From the NCBI GenBank assembly GCA_036389485.1, contig DASVPR010000025.1, positions 49,315 to 113,314 on the forward strand: a stretch of DNA of 64,000 nucleotides, given 5' to 3'. The DNA is from CADCVT01 sp036389485. GTDB taxonomy: Bacteria > Actinomycetota > Thermoleophilia > Solirubrobacterales > Solirubrobacteraceae. Position 1 is the first letter of the stretch, and each line of letters begins with the position of its first letter. The notes under the pieces were generated by a model, which worked only from the letters and a program-made list of their open reading frames with translations, had not been told where the DNA came from and ran no database searches. This document shows positions 8,235-17,048 of this stretch, piece by piece. The translations under genes were made by a program, and so were the position numbers.

Positions 8235-9707
8235 ATGGCCGGTACAGCGACTTCGTCAGAGCAGCAGATCGTCGACGGCGTCCCGAAGGGGCTCTACATC
8301 GGGGGTCAGTGGCGCGACGCGTCCGAGGGCGGGACGCTCGGCGTCGAGGACCCGGCGACCGGCGAGGTCATCGCGGAGGTCGCCGACGCGCAGGTCGACG
8401 ACGCGGTCGCCGCGCTCGACGCCGCCGCGGACGCGCAGCCGTCGTGGGCCGACACGCCGACGCGCGAGCGCGGGGAGATCCTGCGCCGCGCGTACGAGCT
8501 GATCGTCGAGCGCGCCGACGACCTCGCGACGCTCATGACGCTCGAGATGGGCAAGCCGGTCGCGGAGTCGAAGGCCGAGGTCCTCTACGCGGCCGACTTC
8601 CTGCACTGGTTCGCGGGCGAGGCGACACGGATCGAGGGCTCGTACAAGCCGGCCGAGAAGGGCGGGTTCCGCGTCATCACCATGCGCCAGCCGGTCGGCC
8701 CGTGCCTGTTCATCACGCCGTGGAACTTCCCGCTCGCGATGGGCACGCGGAAGATCGGCCCGCAGCTCGCCGCGGGCTGCACCGCGGTCATCAAGCCGGC
8801 GAAGCAGACGCCGCTGTCGATGCTCGCGCTCGCGCAGATCCTCGAGGAGGCGGGTCTGCCCGGCGGCGTGCTGAACGTCGTCACGGCGAAGTCGAGCGGC
8901 TCGGTGATGGAGCCGCTGATCAAGGACCCGCGGCTGCGCAAGCTGTCGTTCACCGGCTCGACCGAGGTGGGCAAGAAGCTCATCGAGCAGTCGGCCGAGC
9001 AGATCCTGCGCGTGTCGATGGAGCTGGGCGGCAACGCGCCGTTCCTGGTCTTCGACGACGCCGAGGTCGACGACGTGGTCGAGGGCGCGCTCGTCGCGAA
9101 GATGCGCAACATCGGCGAGGCGTGCACCGCCGCCAACCGCTTCCACGTGCACGAGAGGGTCGCCGACGAGTTCGCCGAGAAGCTCGCGAAGAAGATGGGC
9201 GAGATGAAGGTCGGCCGCGGGACCGAGGAGGACGTCAAGGTCGGCCCGCTCATCGACGACGACCAGCGGTCGAAGGTCGCCGAGCTGGTCGAGGACGCGA
9301 CCGCGAAGGGCGCCGACGTGCTCACGGGCGGCGAGGCGCTGGAGGGCGCGGGCTACTTCTACAAGCCGACGGTCCTCGCGGCTGTGGGCGACGGCGCGCG
9401 CCTGCTCAAGGAGGAGATCTTCGGGCCGGTCGCGCCGATCACGACGTTCTCCGACGAGGAGGAGGCGATCCGCGCCGCCAACGACACCGAGTACGGCCTC
9501 GTCGCCTACGTCTACACGTCGAACCTGAAGCGCGCCTTCCGCGTCGTCGAGGGCCTCGAGACCGGGATGGTCGGCCTCAACCAGGGCATGGTCTCCAACG
9601 CCGGCGCGCCGTTCGGCGGCGTCAAGCACTCCGGCTACGGCCGCGAGGGCGGCAGGGAGGGCATCGAGGAGTACCTCGAGACGAAGTACGTGGCCATGAA
9701 GCTCTAG
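8235..9707 (+). CDS. NAD(P)-dependent aldehyde dehydrogenase, succinate-semialdehyde-dehydrogenase-like
   Basis: 490 residues, typical ALDH length. Visible are the cofactor-binding segment FITPWNFPLAMGTRKIGPQLAAG, the glycine motif FTGSTEVGKKL, the general-base glutamate in MELGGNAP and the catalytic cysteine in NIGEACTAANRFHV. The TPWNFP/AAGCTAVIKPA pattern and EIFGPVAP region match the GabD/SSADH branch, which oxidises succinate semialdehyde, but other aldehydes cannot be excluded. It begins 2 bp after the ThDP-enzyme stop, so the two are probably co-transcribed and act in sequence on an aldehyde. Confidence 0.9.
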   Translation: MAGTATSSEQQIVDGVPKGLYIGGQWRDASEGGTLGVEDPATGEVIAEVADAQVDDAVAALDAAADAQPSWADTPTRERGEILRRAYELIVERADDLATLMTLEMGKPVAESKAEVLYAADFLHWFAGEATRIEGSYKPAEKGGFRVITMRQPVGPCLFITPWNFPLAMGTRKIGPQLAAGCTAVIKPAKQTPLSMLALAQILEEAGLPGGVLNVVTAKSSGSVMEPLIKDPRLRKLSFTGSTEVGKKLIEQSAEQILRVSMELGGNAPFLVFDDAEVDDVVEGALVAKMRNIGEACTAANRFHVHERVADEFAEKLAKKMGEMKVGRGTEEDVKVGPLIDDDQRSKVAELVEDATAKGADVLTGGEALEGAGYFYKPTVLAAVGDGARLLKEEIFGPVAPITTFSDEEEAIRAANDTEYGLVAYVYTSNLKRAFRVVEGLETGMVGLNQGMVSNAGAPFGGVKHSGYGREGGREGIEEYLETKYVAMKL

Positions 9708-9805
9708 GGCGTCCTCGAGGCCCGGGGGAGCCGGGTGGACGATCGGACGATGGCGGCAACGCGCCTGAGCGCTTAGCCTCGGCGGCCCGGAGCGATGTCG
9801 ACGTC

Positions 9806-12800
9806 GTGGCCCCCCCATCGCGCTGCTTGATCGCCGCGCTCGTGCTCGCCCTCGCGCTCCTGGCGGGCGCGCCGGCCGCGCACGCGGTCCCGACCGCGAC
9901 CGAGCAGGTCCCGCTCGAGGTCGAGCCCGCGCAGGGCCCCATCGACTCCGACTTCATCGTGCACGCGACCGGGTGGGACCCCGGCGAGTTCGTGCAGGTC
10001 TACGTCGACGGCGACCTCTACGACTACACGGAGGCGGACTCGGGCGGGAGCGCGACGATGATCGTCGAGGCGCCCGCCGAGGTCGGCCGGCACCCGGTGA
10101 TCCTCAACGGGTTCACCTCGCACCGCACCGCGGGCGGCGTGTTCCGGACGACGGCCACCGGCGCCGAGCAGGTGGCGTTCGTCGCGTCGCCGCGCCCGAT
10201 GCGGCTGAGCGGGAGCGACGAGTACCCGTACGAGGTCGACTACTTCGTCGCGAACTTCCCGGCCGACACGGCGATCGAGGCCTTCTACTACTGGGAGCCC
10301 GAGAACGACTACTACGTGTACCCGTTCGGCGTCGCCGACTTCCGCGGCCGGTACGAGACGACCGAGACGTGGAAGGCGGGAGACTTCGGCGTCACCGACC
10401 TCGCGATCGGCAGACCGGGCTCGACCGAGCCGCTGCTGGCGTCGGCGGCGCTCATCGCGCCGACCGCGGGCTACACGCCGCAGCGACGCGTCCGCGCCAT
10501 ACCGTCGCTGGCGCGCCCCGACGAGCCGGTGTTCCTCGTGGGCAGCGGGTTCACGCCGGGCGGCGCCGTCACGCTGCGCGAGCTGCTCGGCTCCGGGAAC
10601 GTCGGAGAGACGCCGGCCGGCGACGCCGCCGCGGACGGCACGGTCGTCGCGCAGGACGCGACGGGATCGTGGGACCAGGAGTACCACCTGAGCCAGAGCG
10701 ACGGCTACGGTGCGACCGCGGTCTTCCGCGAATCGACGAGCGTGACCCCGCCGACCGCCGCCGCGGCCCTCGACCTGCTCGACGCCGGGACGACCACGCG
10801 CGTCGTGGCGGTCGGGCTGACGCCAGGGCCGGTCACCCTGACCGGCCGCGACGCGTCGGGCGCGACGAGCACCGCGTCCGCGACCGTGACGGCCGCCGGC
10901 ACGGTCGACACGACGTTCGCGGTGCCCGCCGCCGCCGTCCCCGGCCCGTACGAGATCCAGGTCGGCGCCGCGACGGCGACGCTGTCCGTCAAGGGCGGGA
11001 TCTCGCCGCCGCGCTGGGACGACGGCCCGAACACGGTCGCGCTGCCGCCCGGCGAGGGCGACGCGCACCCGGTCTACACGCTGTGCAACGACCGCGGCGT
11101 CCCGGTCACCGTGGCGCTCAGCGACGACAGCGACGACGTGACGACGCCTTCCCAGGTCGAGATCGGCGCGGAGAGCTGCTCGCAGGTGACGTTCACGGTC
11201 GACGACGAGGGCAACCCGGGGCAGCAGTTCGTCCTGGTACGGGCCACCACGACGGACGGCATCACGAACGAGCTCGGGTTCGCGCGGGTGCTGCGCGCGG
11301 TCACGATGGACCCGATCCCGACGCGCGCGCTGGCCGGCGACAACCCGCCCGGCGACATCCACCTGACCGGCAGCGCCGAGCCGAACGCGTGCGTGGACGT
11401 CATCGGGCTGCCGTACGGGCAGGAGCCCGAGCGCATGGGCGGGACGGTCGCGGACGCGACCGGGGCGTGGGAGGTCGACCCATGGTGGTTCCCGGGCCCC
11501 CGCGGGACCCACGTTCGGATCGTGGCCGTCCCCTGCGAGCTGTCGGCCGACGGCGACCTCTCCCGCTACGAGCCCGCCGAGGGCGTGCTCTTCTTGTCCC
11601 GGATCCTGCACTTCGACGGGTCCCGCACGTGGACCGACTTCACGACGTCGACCACGGTCTTCCGCGACGTGGGCGAGGCGACCGAGGGCGTCGGCGACGT
11701 GTTCGTGCTCGCGCCCGAGACGAGCGACGACTCGTTCGACGGGGCGGCCGCGCTCGAGGTGTCGGACGCCGGCGGCGCCGCGGTCGCGGTCACCCGGCAG
11801 CCCGACCCGAGCGAGGAGGGCGCGCTGCTCCCGGGCGACGACCTGTTCCTGGAGCGCGAGTACGACGTGGGCGGCGACGGCGTGACGCTGACGCGGCGCA
11901 GCGAGGTCGAGGGCGGAAGCCGGTCGATGACGATCGTCGACACGTTCGCGAACCCGACAGGGGTGCCGCGGACGTTCACGGTGTCGGTCGTGACCCGGGA
12001 CGGCCGCGACGCGGACGGCCAGGAGCTGCGGCTCTCGACCGGCGGCGACTGGCTCGGCGACGGCGAGATCCCGGCGGAGGGCGCCGTGCTCGCCGAGGGG
12101 GGAGCGGTGGCGGCGCAGGGGTACGTCGCGCTGCGCGACGAGGACCCGGCCGACGCCGCGACGAGCGGCCATGGCTTCGTCGCGTGGCGGCAGGCGCCGC
12201 AGAAGGTCCTGACCCGCGCGAGCCGGCGCGACCTGCTCGTGCTCGAGTACGCGGTCACCGTGCCGGCGAACGGCACTCGGGTCCTGCGCCACGCCATCGG
12301 CGCGACGCCGACCGACGCGTCGGCGCTCGCGACCGCGGCGGCCGCCGCCGACACGGAGGCGCCCGCGCTGGCGGTGACCTCGCCCGCCGAGGGCGCGACG
12401 GTCTCGTCGCGGGACGTGCTCGTCGAGGGGACGGCGTCCGACGCGCTCGGCACGCCGTCCGTCGAGGTCGAGGGCACCGCGGTGAGCGTCGCCGGCGACG
12501 GGACGTGGAGCCGGCAGGTCACGCTCTCCGACGGCGACGGGAGCAAGGTCATCCACGTCACCGCGGCCGACGGTCAGGGCCACACGGCGACGGTCGACCG
12601 CACGGTCACGCTCTCTCGCCCGCCCGTCGTCGCGACCGGGGACGCGCACGACATCACGCAGACGGGCGCCGCCGTCGACGTCGACGTCAACCCGAACGGC
12701 AACGCCACGACGTACGCCGTGGAGTACGGCACGGCCAGCGACGAGCTGGACGAGACGTCGAGCGTGTCCGCGCCGGTCAGCGGGACGACGCCAGCCGCCC

Positions 12801-14065
12801 ACACCGTGACGCTCACCGGGCTGTCGCCGGCGACCACGTACTACTACCGGGCGACCGCCACCAACTCCGCGGGGACGCGCACGGGAGCCGTCAAGACCTT
12901 CACGACGGACTCGCCGCCGGGCGCTGCCGTGCCCAGCGCGCTGACGGCGTCCGACGTGACGACGAGCTCGATGAAGCTGAGCGGGACCGTCGACCCCAAC
13001 GGCAGCGACACGACGTGGTTCGTCGAGTACGGCCCGACCACGGGCTATGGCTCGACCACCCCGGTCGCGGGCCCGCTGACGGGAAGCTCGCCGGTCGCCG
13101 TCGAGGCGACGCTGACCGGCCTCGCGCCCGGCACCACGTACTACGCGCGGATCGTCGCGACGAACGCGGCCGGCCCCGCCCGGCGGTCGTCACCCGACGT
13201 GTTCGCGACGCTTGCGCTGCCGGTCGCCGGCGCCGCGACGGCGAGCGACGTCACCGCGACGGGCGCCCTGATCAGCGGCAGCGTGACGCCGCACGGCGCC
13301 GGGAAGGCGTGGGTCGAGTACGGAACCGGCGGCGCCTTCCCGTCCGCGACGGCCCCGATCGACGTCGCGGGGGACGCGCCCGTCGCCGTCGGCGTGGCGC
13401 TCGACGCCCTGGCCCCGTCGACGGCCTACGCCGCCCGCCTCGCGGTCCAGCGAGGAGACACGATCGTGCGCGGCGACGCCGTCGCGTTCACGACCGCGGC
13501 GCCGCCGGACGACGGAGACGGCGACGGCGACGGCGGCGGCTCCGGCGGCGATGGCGATGGCGACGGGGGCGGCGGTGGTTCCGGCGACGGCGGCGGTGGC
13601 TCCGGCGATGGCGGCGGCGGGACCGGCACCGGCACCGGCGGCGGCTCCGGGGATGGCGGCTTCGGCGGAGGCCCCGGCTTCCTCGACCCGCGGCGGCCGG
13701 TCCTTCCGCTGCCCGCTTCGACCGGCCCCCTGAAGCTGCGCGACGTGCTGAAGGGCGTGCCGCTCGGCTTCGACCTGACCGGCGCGAACTGCTCGCCGTC
13801 GTGCACGCTGGAGGTCCAGGTCCTGCTCGACGGACGGACCGCGCGGAGGCTGCGCGCGGCGGCGGTCGCGAAGCTCGTGACGGTGGGCGCCACGACGCGC
13901 ACGTATCGCGCCGGCGGGCCCGTCCGCATGCGCGTCCCGCTCAAGCCGAAGGCCCGCCGCGGCCTGAAGCGGGCGAAGCGGGTAACGCTCGTGGTGCGCG
14001 CGACGCTGACCGACGGCGCCGGCGTCAAGACCGTCGCGCAGCGGAACGTCAGCGTGCGCCGCTAG
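9806..14065 (+). CDS. Large exported multidomain protein with fibronectin-III modules and Gly/Asp-rich linker
   Basis: 1,419 residues from GTG 9806, the only start giving an N-terminal signal peptide (CLIAALVLALALLAGAPAAHA). The first about 900 residues are beta-rich with no family I can name. Three FN3-like modules of about 100 residues follow (roughly 937-1037, 1038-1136, 1137-1234), each with VEYG near the start and a TLTGL-P-TTYY-style end. Next come a 57-residue Gly/Asp/Ser linker (1235-1291) and an Arg-rich C-terminal beta domain with a C-x3-C pair. No LPXTG motif is present. Probably a surface or secreted protein; ligand unknown. Its TAG overlaps the stop of the convergent FmdB gene. 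Confidence 0.82.
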   Translation: MAPPSRCLIAALVLALALLAGAPAAHAVPTATEQVPLEVEPAQGPIDSDFIVHATGWDPGEFVQVYVDGDLYDYTEADSGGSATMIVEAPAEVGRHPVILNGFTSHRTAGGVFRTTATGAEQVAFVASPRPMRLSGSDEYPYEVDYFVANFPADTAIEAFYYWEPENDYYVYPFGVADFRGRYETTETWKAGDFGVTDLAIGRPGSTEPLLASAALIAPTAGYTPQRRVRAIPSLARPDEPVFLVGSGFTPGGAVTLRELLGSGNVGETPAGDAAADGTVVAQDATGSWDQEYHLSQSDGYGATAVFRESTSVTPPTAAAALDLLDAGTTTRVVAVGLTPGPVTLTGRDASGATSTASATVTAAGTVDTTFAVPAAAVPGPYEIQVGAATATLSVKGGISPPRWDDGPNTVALPPGEGDAHPVYTLCNDRGVPVTVALSDDSDDVTTPSQVEIGAESCSQVTFTVDDEGNPGQQFVLVRATTTDGITNELGFARVLRAVTMDPIPTRALAGDNPPGDIHLTGSAEPNACVDVIGLPYGQEPERMGGTVADATGAWEVDPWWFPGPRGTHVRIVAVPCELSADGDLSRYEPAEGVLFLSRILHFDGSRTWTDFTTSTTVFRDVGEATEGVGDVFVLAPETSDDSFDGAAALEVSDAGGAAVAVTRQPDPSEEGALLPGDDLFLEREYDVGGDGVTLTRRSEVEGGSRSMTIVDTFANPTGVPRTFTVSVVTRDGRDADGQELRLSTGGDWLGDGEIPAEGAVLAEGGAVAAQGYVALRDEDPADAATSGHGFVAWRQAPQKVLTRASRRDLLVLEYAVTVPANGTRVLRHAIGATPTDASALATAAAAADTEAPALAVTSPAEGATVSSRDVLVEGTASDALGTPSVEVEGTAVSVAGDGTWSRQVTLSDGDGSKVIHVTAADGQGHTATVDRTVTLSRPPVVATGDAHDITQTGAAVDVDVNPNGNATTYAVEYGTASDELDETSSVSAPVSGTTPAAHTVTLTGLSPATTYYYRATATNSAGTRTGAVKTFTTDSPPGAAVPSALTASDVTTSSMKLSGTVDPNGSDTTWFVEYGPTTGYGSTTPVAGPLTGSSPVAVEATLTGLAPGTTYYARIVATNAAGPARRSSPDVFATLALPVAGAATASDVTATGALISGSVTPHGAGKAWVEYGTGGAFPSATAPIDVAGDAPVAVGVALDALAPSTAYAARLAVQRGDTIVRGDAVAFTTAAPPDDGDGDGDGGGSGGDGDGDGGGGGSGDGGGGSGDGGGGTGTGTGGGSGDGGFGGGPGFLDPRRPVLPLPASTGPLKLRDVLKGVPLGFDLTGANCSPSCTLEVQVLLDGRTARRLRAAAVAKLVTVGATTRTYRAGGPVRMRVPLKPKARRGLKRAKRVTLVVRATLTDGAGVKTVAQRNVSVRR
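13509..13678 (+). repeat. Low-complexity GGC/GAC repeat tract coding a Gly-Asp-Ser linker
   Basis: Degenerate trinucleotide-rich stretch inside the FN3 protein gene, translating to runs of DGDG, GGSG and GTGTGG. It separates the FN3 modules from the C-terminal domain. Such tracts can change length by slippage. Confidence 0.8.
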
Positions 14066-14322
14066 CCGCCGCGTTCCTCGCGCTTGCGCCGCCGCTCGGC
14101 CTTGAACGCCTCCTTGCGCCCGGCCTCGCGCTCGGCGCGCCGCGCGTCCGACTCGCGGGCGGCTCGGCCGCGGAGACCGAGCTTCGGCGGCGGCGCGATC
14201 GGCGTGAACAGGCGGCGGGTCTCGGCGGCGCCGCACGCGGGGCACGGCGGCGCCTCGCCCGGGCTCGCGAGCGCCTCGAAGCGCTCCTCGCAGGCCTCGC
14301 ACGCGAAGTCGTAGAGCGGCAT
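14062..14322 (-). CDS. FmdB-family zinc-ribbon protein
   Basis: 86 residues starting MPLYDFACEACEERFE, the classic opening of the FmdB family (Y-x-F-x-C-x2-C), with the second ligand pair CPACG at about 32-35. The rest is a charged, Arg/Lys/Glu-rich tail, probably helical. FmdB proteins are described as putative regulators; the zinc ribbon is the only well-supported function. The TAG stop shares CTAG with the TAG of the convergent FN3 gene. A CACTCT hexamer 7 nt before the ATG may be a weak -10. Confidence 0.85.
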   Translation of the reverse strand: MPLYDFACEACEERFEALASPGEAPPCPACGAAETRRLFTPIAPPPKLGLRGRAARESDARRAEREAGRKEAFKAERRRKREERGG

Positions 14323-14367
14323 CCCGTGCAGAGTGTCGCAGCGGACGGCGCCGTCGGGCCGCGCGTC

Positions 14368-14373
14368 TAGCCT
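14368..14373 (+). promoter_or_regulatory. -10 hexamer TAGCCT of the cyclase gene
   Basis: TAGCCT with 9 nt to ATG 14383 and no Shine-Dalgarno. Confidence 0.5.
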
Positions 14374-14382
14374 TGGCGGCTC

Positions 14383-15141
14383 ATGCCACTGGTCGACCTC
14401 TCGGCGCCGATCGTCGCGAGCGCTCCGGAGACCCCGGACCCGCTGCGCACCGAGATCGCGTTCCACGACCACGCCGCCGGCGCCCAGGCGATCGAGGCGC
14501 TGTTCGGCGTGCCGCGCGACCTGCTGCGCGACGGCGAGGGGTGGGCGACCGAGGAGTTCCTGCGCTTCGGCACGCACAACTCGACCCACGTCGACGCGCC
14601 CTACCACTACAACTCGACGATCGGCGGCGAGCCGGCCCAGACGATCGACCAGCTGCCGCTCGACCGCTTCTACGCCCCGGGCGTCCGCGCCGACTTCACG
14701 CACAAGGCCGACGGGGACTCGATCACAGCGGAGGAGATGGCCCGCGCGCTCGACGAAGCGGGTCACGCTCTCCAACCCGCGGACATCGTGCTCGTTCACA
14801 CAGGGCGTGACGCGTTCCTCGCGGCGCCCGACTACATCGCCCGCGGCTGCGGCGTCACCGCGGAGGCGACGCGCTGGCTCTTCGAGAAGGGCGTGCGCGT
14901 GATGGGCATCGACGCCTGGGGCTGGGACGCGCCGCTGCACCTCCAGGCCGAGGAGGCCAGGCGTCGCGGCGAGCCGGGCGTGTTCTGGGCCGCCCACCAG
15001 GCCGACCTGCCGTACTGCCAGATCGAGCGGCTGGCGAACCTCGGAGCGCTACCTTCCACCGGGTTCCACGTCGCGTGCTTCCCGCTCCCGATCGTCGGCG
15101 CGAGCGCCGCGCCGGCACGCGTCGTCGGCATCGTCCCGTGA
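14383..15141 (+). CDS. Cyclase/kynurenine-formamidase-like metal-dependent hydrolase
   Basis: 252 residues. The metal-binding signature HNSTHVDAPYHY (H65, H69, D71, H75) identifies the cyclase/arylformamidase family (PF04199-type). GIDAWGWDAP further on is also characteristic. Known members hydrolyse N-formylkynurenine or isatin, or cyclise polyketides; the substrate here is open. No kynurenine-pathway gene is adjacent, although a tryptophanase-like gene lies about 20 kb away. The GTG of the GH2 gene overlaps its TGA (GTGA), so the two are translationally coupled. Confidence 0.85.
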   Translation: MPLVDLSAPIVASAPETPDPLRTEIAFHDHAAGAQAIEALFGVPRDLLRDGEGWATEEFLRFGTHNSTHVDAPYHYNSTIGGEPAQTIDQLPLDRFYAPGVRADFTHKADGDSITAEEMARALDEAGHALQPADIVLVHTGRDAFLAAPDYIARGCGVTAEATRWLFEKGVRVMGIDAWGWDAPLHLQAEEARRRGEPGVFWAAHQADLPYCQIERLANLGALPSTGFHVACFPLPIVGASAAPARVVGIVP

Positions 15142-17048
15142 CCACCCAGCGCACGCGCTTCCCCGCATTCCTCGCCGCTGTCGCGCTCGGCGTGCCCGCG
15201 CTGGTCGCGGTCGCGTTCGCCGGCAGCGGGCTCGGCGGCGACCCGGACGTCCGCGAGCAGTGGGGCGGCCACGGCGGCGAGCCGGTCGTCCGCACCGGCG
15301 ACCCCGCGCGGGTCGCGCTCGACGGAGAGTGGTTCGTGCGCGAGGACCCGCGCGCGATCGGGACCGGTCACGGCTGGCAGAACGGGACCTACGGCGGCAA
15401 TCCGCACCACCTCCCGTTCGTCCCCAACGCGCGCAAGATCACCGGCCGCGAGGGCATCGCGTCGCACGAGGGGTCGGTCGCGTGGTACCGCACGACGTTC
15501 CGCGTCCCCGGCGACGGCCGCTACTCGCTGCGGTTCGAGTCGGTCAACCACAAGGCGTCGGTCTGGGTCGACGGCAAGCCGGTCGGCGAGCACGTCGGGA
15601 CGTACCTGCCCTTCGAGATCGACCTCGACCTCGACGAGGGCACCGAGCACACGCTCGTCGTGCGCGCCGACTGGCGCCACCCGGAGGAGATGAAGGCCGA
15701 GGGCTGGCACCGCGCGTGGTTCAACTTCGGCGGGATCAACCGCGAGGTGACGATCCGCCCGCTGCCCGACGCCGACATCGTCGCGCCGACCGTCCGCACG
15801 CGCGTGCGCGGCGAGGACGCGAGGGTCGAGATCAGCGCCGCCGTCCGCAACCTGGCCGGCACGAGCGACCCGATCGAACTGAGCGGGACGCTGCGGCGCG
15901 GCGACAACGACCCGATCGACGTCGACTTCCCTGAGGTCAAGGTGCCCGCGGGGCGCAGCGTGCGCGTCACCGGGACGGTCACGGTCGAGGACGCCGACCT
16001 GTGGTCGCCGGCCGACCCGACGCTCTACGACCTCGAGCTGCGCGCCACCGACGCGGGGCTCGCCGGCTGGCGGGGGCGGATCGGGCTGCGCGAGATCTCG
16101 CGGCAGGGCCCGGTGCTCATGCTCAACGGGCGGCCGATCAAGCTCCGCGGGGCGTCGCTGCACGAGGACGTGTGGCCGCGCGGCGACGGCCTGCACCCGA
16201 GCGACATGGACGAGATCGTGGCCGAGCTGAAGGACCTCGGAGCGACCGCGACCCGCGCGCAGCACGCGCTGAACCCCGCGCTGCTCGAGCGGCTCGACGC
16301 GGCGGGCGTGCTCGTCTGGATGGGCGTCGGGCCGGTCGACGCGCCCGGCGCGTGGACGTCGCGCGGCCCGCGGTTGGAGGCCCAGGCGCGCGAGCGCGTC
16401 CGCGACTCGGTCGCCCAGCTGCAGACGCACCCGTCGATCTTCGCGTGGAACCTGGCCAACGAGGTCGCGGGGGAGGGCCGCCCGGGGCTGATCGAGTACG
16501 TCGACGGCGCGGCGAAGGAGCTCCACGAGCGCGACCCGAGCCGCATCGTGGGCCTCGACATCTGGGGCTCGCACCCGCCGAACTACGACAGCCCCATGTA
16601 CCGCCACGTCGACGCGGTGGGCTGGACCAACTACCTCGGCTGGTACCACGACCCCTACGCGACGCCGGAGGAGCTCGAGTCCGAGATCCGCACGCAGCTC
16701 GGCGAGCTGCGCCGCGTCTTCCCCGACCGCGTGATCCTCGTGACCGAGTTCGGCGCGGAGGGGAGCAACCGCAACCCGGCGGATCAGCCCGGCGGCCTGC
16801 AGTTCCAGGCCGCCCTGTTGCGCACGCACATCCGCACGTACGCCTCCGTCCCCGATCTCGCCGGGATGCTCGTGTGGAACCTGCGCGACTTCGCGGTCGC
16901 GCCGAGCTTCAACGGCGGCTCGATCACCGAGGTCGTGCCCGACATCTCGCTCGTCCCCGGGCTGAACGAGAAGGGCCTGCACACGTACACGGGGCGGCCG
17001 AAGCCGGCCGCCGAGGCCGTGAAGGAGGAGTTCGCGAAGCTGCCCTAG
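15138..17048 (+). CDS. Exported glycoside hydrolase family 2 (beta-galactosidase/glucuronidase-like)
   Basis: 636 residues from GTG 15138 overlapping the cyclase stop. A hydrophobic N-terminal segment (FLAAVALGVPALVAVAFAGSG) serves as signal peptide or anchor. Then come the sugar-binding jelly roll (WYRTTFRVPGDGRY to VRADWRHPEE), an Ig-like middle domain and the TIM barrel. Catalytic residues: acid/base in WNLANE (about E442) and nucleophile in LVTEFGAEG (about E537). GH2 enzymes cleave beta-galactosides, glucuronides or mannosides; the specificity is not visible. The stop shares CTAG with fumC. Confidence 0.87.
   Translation: MTTQRTRFPAFLAAVALGVPALVAVAFAGSGLGGDPDVREQWGGHGGEPVVRTGDPARVALDGEWFVREDPRAIGTGHGWQNGTYGGNPHHLPFVPNARKITGREGIASHEGSVAWYRTTFRVPGDGRYSLRFESVNHKASVWVDGKPVGEHVGTYLPFEIDLDLDEGTEHTLVVRADWRHPEEMKAEGWHRAWFNFGGINREVTIRPLPDADIVAPTVRTRVRGEDARVEISAAVRNLAGTSDPIELSGTLRRGDNDPIDVDFPEVKVPAGRSVRVTGTVTVEDADLWSPADPTLYDLELRATDAGLAGWRGRIGLREISRQGPVLMLNGRPIKLRGASLHEDVWPRGDGLHPSDMDEIVAELKDLGATATRAQHALNPALLERLDAAGVLVWMGVGPVDAPGAWTSRGPRLEAQARERVRDSVAQLQTHPSIFAWNLANEVAGEGRPGLIEYVDGAAKELHERDPSRIVGLDIWGSHPPNYDSPMYRHVDAVGWTNYLGWYHDPYATPEELESEIRTQLGELRRVFPDRVILVTEFGAEGSNRNPADQPGGLQFQAALLRTHIRTYASVPDLAGMLVWNLRDFAVAPSFNGGSITEVVPDISLVPGLNEKGLHTYTGRPKPAAEAVKEEFAKLP

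Noticed and set aside
9773..12802. 1,000-codon minus-strand frame opposite the FN3 protein gene
   Set aside because: Mirror frame of a GC-rich coding region; no motif, low-complexity composition.
13509..13678. Short regular repeats that might suggest a CRISPR array or minisatellite
   Set aside because: They encode a Gly-Asp-Ser linker within a continuous protein; no spacer-repeat structure.
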